Assembly (NCBI RefSeq): GCF_000471905.2
Contig: NW_006499728.1
Coordinates: forward strand, 478,071 to 542,070
Origin: Amborella trichopoda
Taxonomy: Eukaryota > Streptophyta > Magnoliopsida > Amborellales > Amborellaceae
DNA: 64,000 nucleotides
Direction: 5' to 3'
Numbering within the stretch: the first letter of the stretch is position 1; each line of letters starts with the position of its first letter. Positions 50,574-63,099 of the stretch are shown piece after piece. Under the pieces are notes generated by a model that saw nothing but the letters and a program-made list of their open reading frames with translations, made no database searches and was not told where the DNA came from. The position numbers and the translations under genes were made by a program.

Positions 50574-53500
50574 TAAAATAAAATAAAATAAAATAAAATA
50601 AAATAAAAAACTCGAGTGCCATGCGTAAACTTCCAAGGGACCAAGAGCACACTCATGGTTTCCTGAGGACACATGAACTATAAATGCCCACTGATTTCCC
50701 ATTGTAAACACGTTTTCCTATGGAAAAGACAAATCAGTTTTGCCATTGACTAAACATGTTTTCCTATAGAAAGCCAAATCAGTAAGTTCTAGGAAATATC
50801 AAAAGCAACTAATAAAATGAGACTTTGACTCGACTCGGAAGAACAGAATCCTAATATTCTGGGGGAGAAAAATCCGAAGGGTATTCATAAATAAGTAAGA
50901 AAATTACTCCATTCCCCTATAAAGTCAAACTAATTACTCCAATTTGATGTCCGGATCTATTTTCATGCGTTTCCTTCCCTTTGAAAGTTAGGTGTGCCTA
51001 TTATCAAGGTTAAAATGTTCTGCAAAGCACTAGCTTTCAATAAAAGAAGGTCATCCATATCATGTGAGGCATCTACTTCTCAGGAGGAAGATGATATTTC
51101 TCGTTATTTTGAGAAAGGTGATGGATGTCATTATTTCCTGCAAACTAATATATTCTATGGTATCCTTGAAGAAGCAGCCTGAATGAGAACATTAAAGGAA
51201 GGAAAGCAGCAGATGTAGGCTCAAGCATGTAATCACGTAACATGCAGGACAACAAATAAAAATGCAGATATATTTTGTCTCCATGCATGCAATGTATGCC
51301 TGGGTACATAGAAAGTATGTACACACAGATGTATAATAATAAGATAAAAATAACACGTACAAGAGTGAGTTGTGGCTCTCATCCAAGTTAGACTCAGCTG
51401 GAGAGACATTTACAAACATCAGAGTCTTTGCATTGCCCCCAAGTGAATCGCTCATGAGCATTGTCAGTTTGTGATTCCTGTAAGGTATATGCTGCCCCTC
51501 TGTTGATAAAGCACTAATAACATCACCCAAGGCCGACAACGAGCGGTTAATACTTTGTGCTTCTTTCAATTGATTCCCCGAAGAACCTGATTTCTTTACC
51601 CTTTCAGAACCAGCAAGATCCACAAAACTCAACTGTAGATAAGATTGTAAGTTTCAGGTAATTGCTCAAACGAAAGGTAATCCTTTCAACTTTTTCTTAA
51701 CATTGATGAAAGAAATATCACTTTAGGAAACAGGAATATATCAGAAAAGTGCCAGGAAAAACGGCATAAATTGCACAAGTACTACTTCAGAAACTTGAAA
51801 TTTTGAAAAACTGCGTCAACTAACCGTTAGTGTAATAAACAAATATATTGCCCTCTTTCTAGCATTGAACAGCCAAGAGTATTTCAGTAGTATAGGGTTA
51901 ATGAATACAATAAAAATGGTCATATAGAATAAATAACTGCTCCAAACACTAGTCTGGGATTCCAAGTTTCGAGAGCACCAGTACAATTTCAATTTAGTAT
52001 ATGCTGAAATCTGTTTTATGCAACTTCCAACACAACAATAAAACATATTCTAATAATAACATGACAGTTGAGATTCTTTCAATGATAAAAAATTGAATAA
52101 AAAATGCAATCCATCAAATAATGCACCAAAGAAAAGGTACAGTGTGAGACAATGTAATCATAAATACACTCCTGAATTTCAGTCAGTAAAATGTGAATAC
52201 AAAAGGGGATTGTAAGATGATATGCCTTCCAGTTCCATATTTTATGACTCGTGGACCATGCTGTTATGAAACATTTCATTATAAAAAAACTATACAACAA
52301 CTTCATTGAATAATTTAATTTTGAGTCAGTCAATCTACCTTCCCCTTGGCTTGGAATTGGGTTTGAAGATTGGTGCTTTCAATAACAATTGAAAGAATCA
52401 AATGTGACCTTGAACTTTCTTCATTCATTTGAGTTCCAGATGTATGACGTTGCTCTGATCCTTTAAAAATAAGGGAGTTCAATTCTTCAAGGCTTGAAAC
52501 AGACACAGTTGTTACATTTTCTACAACCACCATACCCTGAAAAGAATGGAAGTTTACATCTTCTGTGTCAGAAGCAAGACTAAGTACACACTCCCACATA
52601 AGTTTCGACATGATAAACCGAAGTACCAAACACCTTCATACAATGACAGCTGCATAGAATGACCAACACCACCAAACAACTCATGCAGGTTCAATTGAAA
52701 TAACACATATCTTTGAATCCCCATCTATGATAAACAATCCAAAGATATAAATTAAAGAAAATCACCTTCGAATCCTTTTTAATTTCAAGCCTTTGACGCT
52801 TTGAGTGTTTGGGTATGAGGAGATCTACAAGAGTATCCTGATACAACTCTAACATATACACCTGCACCAATTCATAACCATTTATTAATAAAGTTAAAAA
52901 AAAACCTTGATTTATATAATCTAGAGCAAACAAAAACTTAATTTCATTAGATTACGCAGAAGGTACAAGATTGTTGCCTAATATCAATGTAAGATTGCTT
53001 CCAAAACATTATGGCCATCATAGATTGCCATTGATTTAAATGAATCTTCACCCTAACCAACAATTGAATAGTAACTATTGGATCATCAATTCCTATGAAA
53101 AGATTAAACTCAAATCCACATGTTTATTTAGAAAAGGCGGTCATTCTTTTATGGAAAAAATTTATATAAGGTGTCAACCTTATACTGTACAAGTAAGGTG
53201 CACCTTAAAAACCCATTGGTGAACGTTGTTCCTATGCTGGAATACCCTCAAATTGATCATCTTGACCTCAAGATTCATAGACAAGAAAAAAAAAGGGGAT
53301 TTTCAGTCCTAAAAATAGTCCATCTTCTAACACATTATCTGGACCTTCCATTTTCAATATTTTCAAGTATTTATAGATCTACTTGATCGTCACCATTTCT
53401 GGAACTTTAAATTTTATAATTGGGGGCAATAATAGATTTTCATATCATCGCAAGGCTTTGCAGCACCGAAACTGCATTTTTGGCATAATTATGGCGTGCA

Positions 53501-56500
53501 CCTTACATCAATAGTATAAGGTTGACACCATATACAAACCTCACCTTTCTTTTAATAAATGACAAGTTTCTAAATTTAAAAGTAAAAGCAGAAAGCACTA
53601 CCAAAAGATAAATCCGACATCACTTACCACTCAAGAACCACTCACTCTCATGGAGACACTCACTGCCCCTTTATATCAACCAGACATCAAATAATGCAAT
53701 CTTTCTGTGTATTGCTTACCCCTCTGGAATTCTCACACAATTCCTACATCTCATGAAAGATGCTTCCCTGATTTCTTAGGAGCTTGATGGCATAATACCA
53801 AGCCTCTCTGCAGACATGACACTTCAACATCTACTCTAGGTACATCCTAGAAGAAGATCTGAGGGAACCAAAAATATCAAGAATTTATAGTAATGGATAC
53901 ACTTGCCTCTCCAATACAGAACCTGCCCCAATGGTTCAGCAGTTACAATTTAAAACTACCTGTCCACCTTGAGAGAATAGAGAAGAATAATATAAATATC
54001 CTGATCCTCCTAATAAGTCTAACCTCAGGCTCCATGGAGTCAACTACTCCACTTGATCCTATGAGTAAGTACCACTCATCCCTAACTAAGGTCCACATTT
54101 CTACAAAATATTGAATAAGCTTCCATTAAAATTGAGCATTCATATCTCATAAGGTCATCTCCACTATTCGTTACCTGTAGGAGCATCACTAACACCAATA
54201 TAACTCCCTATGGCTTCTAAACAATTGACGGCCATAAATATGAACATACAACACAAAAGCTTAGTCATAGTTGTTGGGGGATTGAGGAAGAGGGATAATT
54301 GGAAAGTAAAATAACTTGGAAAATATAAGAGTCAGACTCAAAACCAAGTGTAAAAGAGAAAAACGTGTTTCATAAGCATGAATAAAATGCCATTTGGAGC
54401 TAAAAGGAGAGATTTCAAACATTAAATCCCTACAAATTTTGTGATCGTTGTTAGGGAGCAAGACAAGGATGTTCATGCCTTTAAGTATTCCTATAAAGTT
54501 TTCAAGTTGGGAAAGTGTCTGGTGATTCCTCACGAGATAAATTTGTGACCTTCTTAGAATGAAAAACAATTCAAAATACAAGAATGCCAAGTTGCAAGTA
54601 TAGATTTGTCCATAGCAAAATGCATTTATCACATCATGAACACCAAATTGCAAAGATAGATTTGTCAATAGCATAGACATGAAGTATAAATTGCAAATAT
54701 AGATTTGTCACACCATGAACACCAAATTGCAAATATAGATTTGTCGATAGCATATACAACCAAATATATAGAGACAGCTTAGATGCTTCACCTTCAATGA
54801 GAATGTAAATTTATTCCTGTCCCGCCTCAAAATCTTGAAGAGTTCAGCAGTTGCTCTAGGGGTGAGACCTGGATTGCTTTCAGATCCATAAATTGTAAAT
54901 GTTTTCCCGGATCCAGTTTGCCCATACGCAAATATGCAAACATTATATCCATCAACAGCAGATTGAACCACATACTGCAAAAGAAATAAGCAAACTACAT
55001 ATATACGTATGATTTCCAATGAGGAAGAAGAAAAAGATATGGAAGTTCACAAAGAAGAGAGTTTCACTAATTACAGATGTAAAATAAAAAATGGGCAAGG
55101 AAAATGGGCAAGGAAATCTGAGAAATAAATACATTTTAAAATCAATAAACCTTTAAACTTTGAGATTTACCTTTGTATCCTCAAATATATCCTCCTGGGA
55201 AGCACGGTCATCAAATACATGATCATACTGGTGCTGTTTAAGTTTATCATCTTTCCACATATGTTCAATTGTAAATTCATCAAGAGCAGTAAGAACACAT
55301 CGGTCTCTTTCCATAATTTCCTTTTCATTTAATGGACGCAAGCGGCAAAAGACACGGACCTTTCCTTTCATATCTGCAAAAATGTGCAAAGTCAAATTGC
55401 TTTACAAAGTATTAAGCAAGTTAACAATAAAGTGACCCATAAACTTTCATCCAATGAGCTGAAAAACAAACTTTGTTATGCATGACCTTTGACCACATTC
55501 ATTTTCATTGATCCTTCATAGAAAAGAAAATGAAAGAACAATGATATCCCAGCAACCAACCTTCAATAGTATTGAAATAGCGTTTTCTTAAAAGTTGCTC
55601 TTCCTTGTAGAGTGCTTCTAATTCAACCAATTGTGCTCCCTGTTTCTTTATAATTGCAGCAGTCTGCTCATTCTTTCTATCAATGTCCTGAGAAACAGTA
55701 TGTAATTATCTCAGCATAAACTGTGTCATTAGAATAATGATAATACACCCAACAATAATGATAATACACCCTTCAATATTGAGATGAGGCTTGGATGATG
55801 ATGATGATGATGAATCTAGAAAAGAAGATGTTTCAGAAAAAAATATAACAATCTAGAAAAGAAGTAATAGCTATTGTTATGACTAAATTGTTCACAAATT
55901 AATAGTATACCTCTTTCATTTCACGAAGTTCCTCTAGTTCCTTTACATTACTTTGCAATGTTTCCAACTCTGTATTCCTGATTGTCAGAGTGGACTCTGC
56001 AACAGCCAAATCTTTTGTACTTTCACTTAGCTTCTTTTCCAATTCAGATATTCGCAGCCTGAATGTTTCGTACTCTTGTTTGAAATTCCTCTCAAGAACT
56101 TCTATCTATTATTGTGAATCCAAAAGTCAAAATGCAGCATATGACCTCACATCCAATCTAAGAAAGATTACGCCAAACACAAAATATAAATGGCACAGCA
56201 TTACGAACATGAACTTTGTAAGAAACATAATAATAGACCAATTCAAATTTAAAGGACATATGAATCAAACTTATTAAAGATGTAAAGCAAAATAAGAAAG
56301 ACTGCTAAGACACATCGACTTTATACAAAGAAAGAGTAAGGATTCAAAGAAAACCCAATACCTCATCTGCTTTCTTCTTTTCAAGCCTACAAACTCTTTG
56401 CTCCAACAACTGTTTTTCATTACTCAATCTCTTGATTGTCTCCTCAGCTGCATGCAGTTCTTCTGTCCTTGTTTTCAATTGTAATTGTAGTTTACTATGC

Positions 56501-59500
56501 ACCTGCATAAATACACCAAAATTAGCGGTAAAAGTATCTCTAAAAGAAAGAGGCTTTGTAGTGACTATTCTTGCAGGCCGAAAATGCTAAAGCATAGCAA
56601 AGGTTATGCACATTGCAGAATGTAAATGACAATTTCATGGATTTCACAAACAGGACATGTCCATTTTAAAGATTCAACCCACAATACAGTAAAGAAAAAT
56701 GTAATAATGAACAGTATACAACTTTATAAATGGAAATTTACCTCAGAAGTTGCAACAGACTTCTGTGTTCTTCCTGTAAAGAGTAATGAAGATTCCCCAG
56801 CTCGGTCAGACATTGCAGAGGCAGGTTCCCTCACAGCATTTCTTTGTGAAGATAAAGAATTTCCATTTGGCATCACTGCTAACGCAGCCTCAATGCTATT
56901 TTTTTCAACCGACGCTGCCTAAAACACAATGTGACACATGATTATGAAATTATGGAATATAATTTTTCAGTTATAAAATTTTCATGATAAGAATATATTA
57001 TGATAGCAATAGAGCGAAAATAAGTCCACACCATACCTGCAAGGCAGAATCCTTTTCTTCAAATAACATTCTATACTTATCCCGGTCTTGAATAACATCA
57101 CTCACGTTCTGTCTCTCAGATTTCAATGCATCTTTCAGCCCTTCCAACTCTTCATACATTTCCATCTCTTGCTTTTGTTTTACACGAAGATCTTCCAGTA
57201 ACTGTAAAGGATAATAACTTACTGAACTATACATCATATCGAAGAAGGAAGAGAAACTGAAAAATCCAATGGTGATTTCTTACTTCACAAAAATTACTTT
57301 CCATTACTGTACATAGGGATGTTAGGGATGCAACACCAACCTCCATTGAAATTCAGTTACCTCATTAATAAAAAAGGAGAAGAAATTCATATTCTTAATG
57401 GGCAAAAGTGTACACAAAATAACACAAAAATTATAATGTGTGGCTGTTACTGCTGTCCTCTCTTTATTGTTAAATGCAGTGGATGTACAAACTGGTGGTT
57501 CTTACTGGATGATAAGTGGTAAGCTAAAGAGCATAAAGAAGTGAAAGTTTTATCTTTTTCAGTTGAACCATCTATTAGAATTCACTGAAGAAAGTTTTAA
57601 CTTGTCTGATCAGATGAGAACTGATTGCACCGACTGTTGAAATTGCTGATTCCAAATCCAAACATTTGCTCACAACAAAGCGCTCTTAATGTTCTCTTTA
57701 ACAAAATGCAGTCGTTTATTAAGTATCAGTTGTTTTTTTCGTTTTTTATTTCCCAACTTATGGGGGAAGCACTGAACCAAAAGCCCTCTCTCTTTTTAGT
57801 ACGAGTGAGTTTTCCCTAAGTTTAAACTATAAACACGAAATTTCTAAAATCCAAAGGTGTCATCCTACATCTTTTTTTTGGTAATTCAGTGGGGAAGACA
57901 GGCCCCTACCCGTTTTTTCAATAGATTGGGGAGTTACATTTTGAGGGTGTTAATTGGGGGTGTTAGCGGTAGGAATGGATACCACAATGTGGAAACTGGG
58001 TGTAGGGATGCTACCACCACGACCCCAGCCCCATTCCTACATCTCACATGCACATGAATGACAATTCTATATAATTACAAAAGTGTAAATTCCATCTTTG
58101 GTTTTATTTATAAGTGAAAACCCCCTATTCTTGGTTAAAAAAACTCGAAAAGTAGCTTGTACAAAAATTTGGGAAATTTTCTGCCAAAGAAGTATGCAAA
58201 CGGGGAATCAATTTCTAAGATCATTTTTTTAGAGTAGCAGTTTGACGTTTAAGTATAAAGTAGTTCACCATAAGAAACATACTTGAAATGAATGACTTAC
58301 CTGTTCTGCATTTTTTTTTAGAATCTTGTAGCTCTTTAGACAACTCTTGCACACGTTTTTCATATATATCGAGGCCAGGGGCCTTAACATTCTGACAAAG
58401 ATCTCCCTGAAGAGAGCCACTAGCAGTAGAACGTGCCTTAGAATATCTGCGAAGCATAACATCATTTATGTGTGTCTGGAGTGCAACACAAACTTCTTCC
58501 CCCTGCAGTAGAATTGGATTCAGATATTACAATAGCTATCAAAGGGAAGATTAAGAATTCTCATTCTAAAAGGTGGGTACACCAAATCCAAGGAATTGTT
58601 ACAACAAAATACAAGATAAAAAGAAGGAAAACTAATAAATGGAAGATCAATATAACCTGCTTAGTTCCAAACTGAAAAATGTGAAGTACACCTGCAACTC
58701 TCATCTTGAAAAACACAGCAATATTGCTACTGCCAAATTGCATGATATCTCTTAATTCAGCAGAATGCAAGTATTCCTTTGGAACAGGACGAAAGAAATG
58801 AACCTGCAAATAGAAGAGTGATTGCTTGCATTACTCTTAAAATAAGAAATATATTGCGTTTGTAATGCAATTTACCCATTTTAGAACAATCAATGCTTGA
58901 AATGCATACCCCACGCTTGTTAATGCCTAAAATGATTCGACCAGGCAGAAGCCCAATTGGATCTTCTATCTTACGGACACCAAAGAAAACTGAGTTTCCA
59001 TAAGGAAGGTTTCTCAAGATACGAAGGAATTGTTGCCTTGCATCATCCTTTGAAAGGTGTTCCTGCATATTCACGAAGTTCTGAGACAGCCTTCACCAAG
59101 TTTTTCTACTAGAGCAACCATGGCTAGCATAAAAATAGCTCATCTATATCACTTAAACAACAATCACAAATGCAGTCATCGAAACACAAACACATGAGTA
59201 TCATAAAAATAAAATACCCATATGCACACCTTCCTGCATCCATCTATTTACACATCCACATGTCTATCAGCTTGCAAAACCCACATGCGCAAGCACTCAC
59301 CCATGTCTATGTATGTGTACACATGTGTTCCCATTTGGAATTACTCACAAATGCAATATATGTGTATGCCATTCCATGAAATTCCAGACACACAGAAACC
59401 TCTTTGTCAAAAAAAGTACATTTTTTTTGCTTCCACGTGAAAAGAAAAACAGTTATTTCCATAAAAATAAAGCCATGCAATTTTCATCATGTCTGAAAAA

Positions 59501-62500
59501 TGTAACTAATAATAAAGCAAAGATTTTGCATGATTCAATCATATTCTTTTGCTTCTGTGAATGGAATGACTCCCTGAAAAGAAAAATAATAATAAAGTGA
59601 TGAAAACATCATTATATCTCTACAATAACAGGAAAAGACATTATCAGTCTACAATAAAATCATTATATGTAAAGTGCTATGTATATGGGTTAAACCCAGA
59701 TGGGAAAAAGTGGCCACGCCCCAGAATATTAATTAATCTGCTTTGATAAATTAGATGCATGTCTCCAGGCCAGATCCAAATATCTTGATAATTAGTAGAG
59801 GTATATAAAGTATGATGATATCAACTATACTTTAATGAATCAAAAAATGAGATAATCCATTTACAAAATTGAGTTCATTGATTAAATTTTAAAAAAACTA
59901 TGAAGTATGTACAATTATAATTATGTCTCAATGCTTGAATTTTGAAATACATGTTTAAGAACATGAAGTGCAAAGATGAATGGATCTAGCACCTCGAGGT
60001 ATAAGGAAGATTGTTGATCAAGATGCCCAAGACCCCAAGTATCTAGTTATAACCATCATCATCATCATCCAAGCCTCATCCCAATTATTTGGGGTCAGCT
60101 ACATGAATCATGTTCCTCCATTCTTTCCTATCAAGGATCATACCCTCAATAAGAACAAAAGTTATCATTCTTTTTCTCACTCCTTCTATCCATGTCCTTT
60201 TGGCCTTCCCCTTGCCTTTTGCGGGCCTTCCACTTAAACCAAATCGCACATCCTAACTGGTGTTGTATTAGGTCTAAGTTGCACATGGTCTAATAAGGGT
60301 GATGACCTTAAACTTTCCCTTACCGTCTCAAGCCCAGGTAAAGGAGGTATGGTTTGCATTAGATAGATAACCAATGTAAAACTTTGACACATCTTATCAT
60401 GAATTCTAGCTCTAACCATAGTTGTCAATATTGTTACTTCTTTTTCAAAAAGCAGTTTTATCATTAATGATATTAGAAGTTCAGAACTACCTAACCATCC
60501 CCCAACCCCCACTCCCTCTTCTACCAAAAAAATATTTTTTTCACAGGTGCCACCTCCTATCAGTATTTGCTTCTAAAGGAGCATCAACTGGTCCCCCCAC
60601 TCTCTTTTTAACTGGGAAGCATTAAGTAACCTCAAATTGCATGTCTTTAACAGGATACGCCTCAAATTTTTCCTTCTAGAAGCAAAATCCCGACACCGCA
60701 TGTCCAAAGTGCATGTTTGTTTGTGCGGCAATTAACAATAACAAAGAGAAGGAAAGGTAATCGGGAGGAAGTGGTTAGAGCAATGACCATAATGAGTTAA
60801 GGGCAGTAATGTTGGTGAAGTTCTTGTTGGCAACAAAGATGAATCATAATGTCATTAATATAAAACGATTTGATTTTGTGTACAATGATGAATGAATACA
60901 ATTGATTGGTCATTGTTTGAAACTGCTACAGCAAGACTCAGTCAAAACTGCTGAGGAGTTACTAGTTCTTATATAGGTAAATATCTCGAGGACAGGTTTG
61001 GTTATTGATAATTCTTATTTTACTAAAGTTTTATCTTCAACCAGTCAAAAAGGTTGAATTACATAAATTATATAAAAAGGTTAGACATAGGTATGCACCT
61101 TGTGATGAAAGATTCAGTGGCAATCTTGAGAAACATAATTGTGAATGATAATATAGTTGCTGTGAGTGAGAAGTGAAAACACAATACAGAACTACGATGT
61201 CTACATTTTTCACATTTGTGTAATATCTAACATTTTTCTCAATTTCCCTATTTTTCCTTTTCTCATTTTAGATTGGAAATCCTCCAAATTAGCTAAACAG
61301 CCAAAGGATTTCACTTCTCTATAAGAACCAAAACACTCAATTCAACCCCAGCAAGATGCATTCCCATATATTCAATTTGCACAAAGTAAACAAAGGTTCA
61401 ACCTACATAACCCAACCAATTAAAGACAACTAGCAAATTATCGATAAACACAAAAGACAGAAAAATCCACATGTCAGAACAAGAGAGAAACAAGATATCA
61501 CTCTTAAGACAGCTACTAAAGAGGGAGGTAAGAGTAGAAGATCAGTTTAAAAACTAGCAAAACTAGTCAATCATTGAAGGTCGTGAAGCCCCAGGGAGAC
61601 GTGCCCCAAGCACAAAGTCAAATATTGATGAAAGTCACCTAAAAAGCTGGATTTCATGTTCTTGACGCTCAATCTTAATGTTACATTAATAAGCACAATA
61701 ATATTTTCATATTGTCATGCCAAACTACAACACCCTGTGCAATGTTACGTAACATAAGCCTCACCATTGAGCGATAACGAGAAATGATATCCGTCTCCCA
61801 GTCCCTCTTTCCCCGAGTCATTGCAATTTGTCTTGGTAAAAATCTCTCAAGGAGTGATGTCCAGTCGCTACAAATATATTGTTGCTTTAGAAAAAAATTA
61901 TCACCAATGAAAATAATCAAATCCCAAAACAAAAACAAAAACAACTACAACACAATGGTGCCACCATATTATTTAAAAATCCTCACCTGTGAGTTTCTGG
62001 ACTATTAATGAATCCCATTTCGACCAATATTTGCAATGCAGATAGCTGTGCTGCATCATCCCTTCCAACAGGGTAATTACCCAGAACATAGTCATGTTGT
62101 AGCTGCCAGGGAAAAAAAAAGAGTCATCACCAAAATAGTTACCTTTAATAATGGAAAGAAATATTCTATGAAAGAATGTAAAAGAATCAATTCCTTTTCC
62201 TGATGAGTGAACATGAAATAATAAATCAAGCCAACAATAAATGTCATGAGCATAATGTCAAACCTGAACATAGGACAATTGTACAAACATCGGATCCACT
62301 ACTGCTTCATCTGACTCCCGAAACAATCGCTTTTTGAAGGAAAGTTTGCAGTGCAATATATCTCCTTTACTACGATCTTTTTCTGCCCTGAATTCAGCCA
62401 GCAAATCCCCAATATATTTGTTGTCATCCAACCCGATATATTCCTCTGCGTGACATTAACACATGCAATAAGCAGAATCCTCTCTGAACACAGTAGATAC

Positions 62501-62688
62501 ACATTCTAGGAGCATTAATCTTCCTCATCCTATATGCACCATCTTCTCATCAGAAAATTAATCCAGTGAAGACAATGAAAAATCTTACCATTTCCATTGT
62601 CAAGTGATTTAGAACCAGTGACCAGTTTTCGACATTCAAATAGACTGAATGTAGTGTAAGCCGATAACTTGATGATTCCAGCAAGTTC
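50070..62688 (-). CDS. KCBP: Kinesin-like calmodulin-binding protein (KCBP/ZWICHEL), 3' part, 18 exons
   Basis: A minus-end-directed kinesin-14 regulated by Ca2+/calmodulin that acts on microtubules in dividing cells and trichomes. Exons, 5' to 3': 62688-62589, 62445-62264, 62102-61987, 61867-61765, 59062-58910, 58803-58657, 58502-58301, 57201-57037, 56918-56742, 56502-56362, 56105-55911, 55687-55561, 55373-55171, 54974-54792, 52861-52766, 52536-52339, 51632-51361, 50253-50070 (TAA). All introns are GT-AG and all phases agree except at 58502-58301, which carries one extra base in an A9 run. Correcting that gives 980 codons to the stop. In order, the sequence shows the C-terminal part of the MyTH4-FERM tail ([20 protein letters not shown] onward), a coiled coil, a motor with [16 protein letters not shown] and DLAGSER, and a basic calmodulin-binding tail. 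This combination in one protein is unique to KCBP among plant kinesins. The MyTH4 exons lie beyond 64000. Confidence 0.93.
50341..50608 (+). mobile_element. RTE-type LINE 3' end and AAAT array in KCBP last intron
   Basis: Sequence from about 50341 matches the 3' end of the RTE copies at 46.0 kb and 60.2 kb (AGGCTTGGATGATAATGATG) and ends in a GAT/AAT tail. It is followed by (AAAT)n and (AAAAT)n at 50551-50608. The coding remnant is beyond recognition. Confidence 0.6.
51361..55373 (-). other. KCBP: C-terminal kinesin motor domain of KCBP
   Basis: Five exons encode the motor. It begins [18 protein letters not shown]. The P-loop GQTGSGKT lies in exon 54974-54792, switch I NEESSRSH in exon 52536-52339 and switch II DLAGSER in exon 51632-51361. 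All ATP-binding motifs are intact. The neck precedes the motor, as in minus-end-directed kinesin-14 proteins. Confidence 0.93.
53160..53540. mobile_element. MITE, palindromic-end family, copy 7 (KCBP intron)
   Basis: The left end is TATATAAGGTGTCAACCTTA, then GTAAGGTGCACC. The right end, inverted, has GTATATGGTGTCAACCTTAT and TAAGGTGCACGCC. The interior has GATCTACTTGATCGTCACCA. It sits in the intron 54791-52862 between the P-loop exon and the next motor exon. Confidence 0.75.
55775..55815 (+). mobile_element. RTE-type LINE extreme 3' tail
   Basis: GAGATGAGGCTTGGATGATG with six ATG/GAT units matches the terminal bases of the other RTE copies here. It lies in a KCBP intron between exons 56105-55911 and 55687-55561. 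Confidence 0.5.
57873..58034 (-). mobile_element. SINE-like A-tailed repeat, copy e, with 10-bp target duplication
   Basis: TCCTACATCT flanks both sides exactly (57863-57872 and 58035-58044). Read on the minus strand the element starts ATGGGGCTGGGGTCGTGGTG and ends CCCCACTGAATTACC followed by A7. At 162 bp it is the cleanest copy. It lies in the KCBP intron 58300-57202. Confidence 0.78.
58311..58319 (-). other. KCBP: Homopolymer frameshift in KCBP exon
   Basis: Nine T on the plus strand (A9 in the gene) shift the frame from ...DSKK to KCRT and then run into the intron. With eight A, the exon reads DSKKNAEQ, ends in phase 0 and joins the next exon (LLEDLRVKQ) in the alignment expected from Arabidopsis KCBP. 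It is most simply an assembly or sequencing error, or else a real disabling allele. Confidence 0.85.
58657..62688 (-). other. KCBP: FERM region of KCBP
   Basis: Six exons encode most of the FERM tail. Recognisable segments are [70 protein letters not shown] and [20 protein letters not shown]. MyTH4-FERM tails bind microtubules or membrane-linked cargo. The 2.7-kb intron 61764-59063 holds an RTE remnant. Confidence 0.9.
60050..60300 (-). mobile_element. RTE-type LINE 3' fragment in KCBP intron
   Basis: On the minus strand it encodes [19 protein letters not shown], then GPQK and [13 protein letters not shown], then [15 protein letters not shown], and ends with AGGCTTGGATGATGATGATG. This is the conserved C-terminus and trinucleotide tail of plant RTE LINEs. 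Confidence 0.7.
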
Positions 62689-62862
62689 CTGAAGGGCATA
62701 TAGTTTATACTGGAGATTAGTAACACACAGAAAAACCTCAAGCAAGAACTTATGCAATTAAATTATCAAAATGTAACTGGATAAGTGAGAAACAATATAT
62801 GTGTCTGTGCGCACTCACGCACACGCATGTGTGTGTATCATTTTTTGGGCTGAGTAATAAAA

Positions 62863-63099
62863 GGGAGTGCCTATAAAGAGATCGTTTACCTTTTGTACAA
62901 GGTGGTCACAAATGTTCTTGTCCCTTAGATTTCAAAATGGGCAGTTGTAAGAGTGTCATTGATTAGACACAAAGTTCAAAACAAAAAAAATTATCAGACT
63001 TCATGACCCACCCCAAGCCACCCAATTTGACATCTAATGAGTGGAAATGATTGTGACCTCCATGTACAAAAGATAAATGGTCTCTTTGTAGACAATCCC
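62863..63099. mobile_element. Mutator-like MITE with perfect 9-bp target duplication
   Basis: GTAATAAAA flanks both sides exactly (62854-62862 and 63100-63108). The terminal repeats begin GGGAGTGCCTATAAAGAGA and, inverted, GGGATTGTCTACAAAGAGA, and pair over at least 40 bp. A 9-bp duplication points to the Mutator superfamily. It is 237 bp and non-coding. Confidence 0.82.

Larger units (their letters stand above)
55561..58502 (-). other. KCBP: Coiled-coil stalk of KCBP
   Basis: Six exons from 58502 to 55561 are rich in Glu, Lys, Leu and Gln with heptad-like spacing. They end in the conserved [13 protein letters not shown] and [14 protein letters not shown] junction into the motor. The stalk mediates dimerisation. 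The first of these exons contains the A9 frameshift. Confidence 0.88.
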
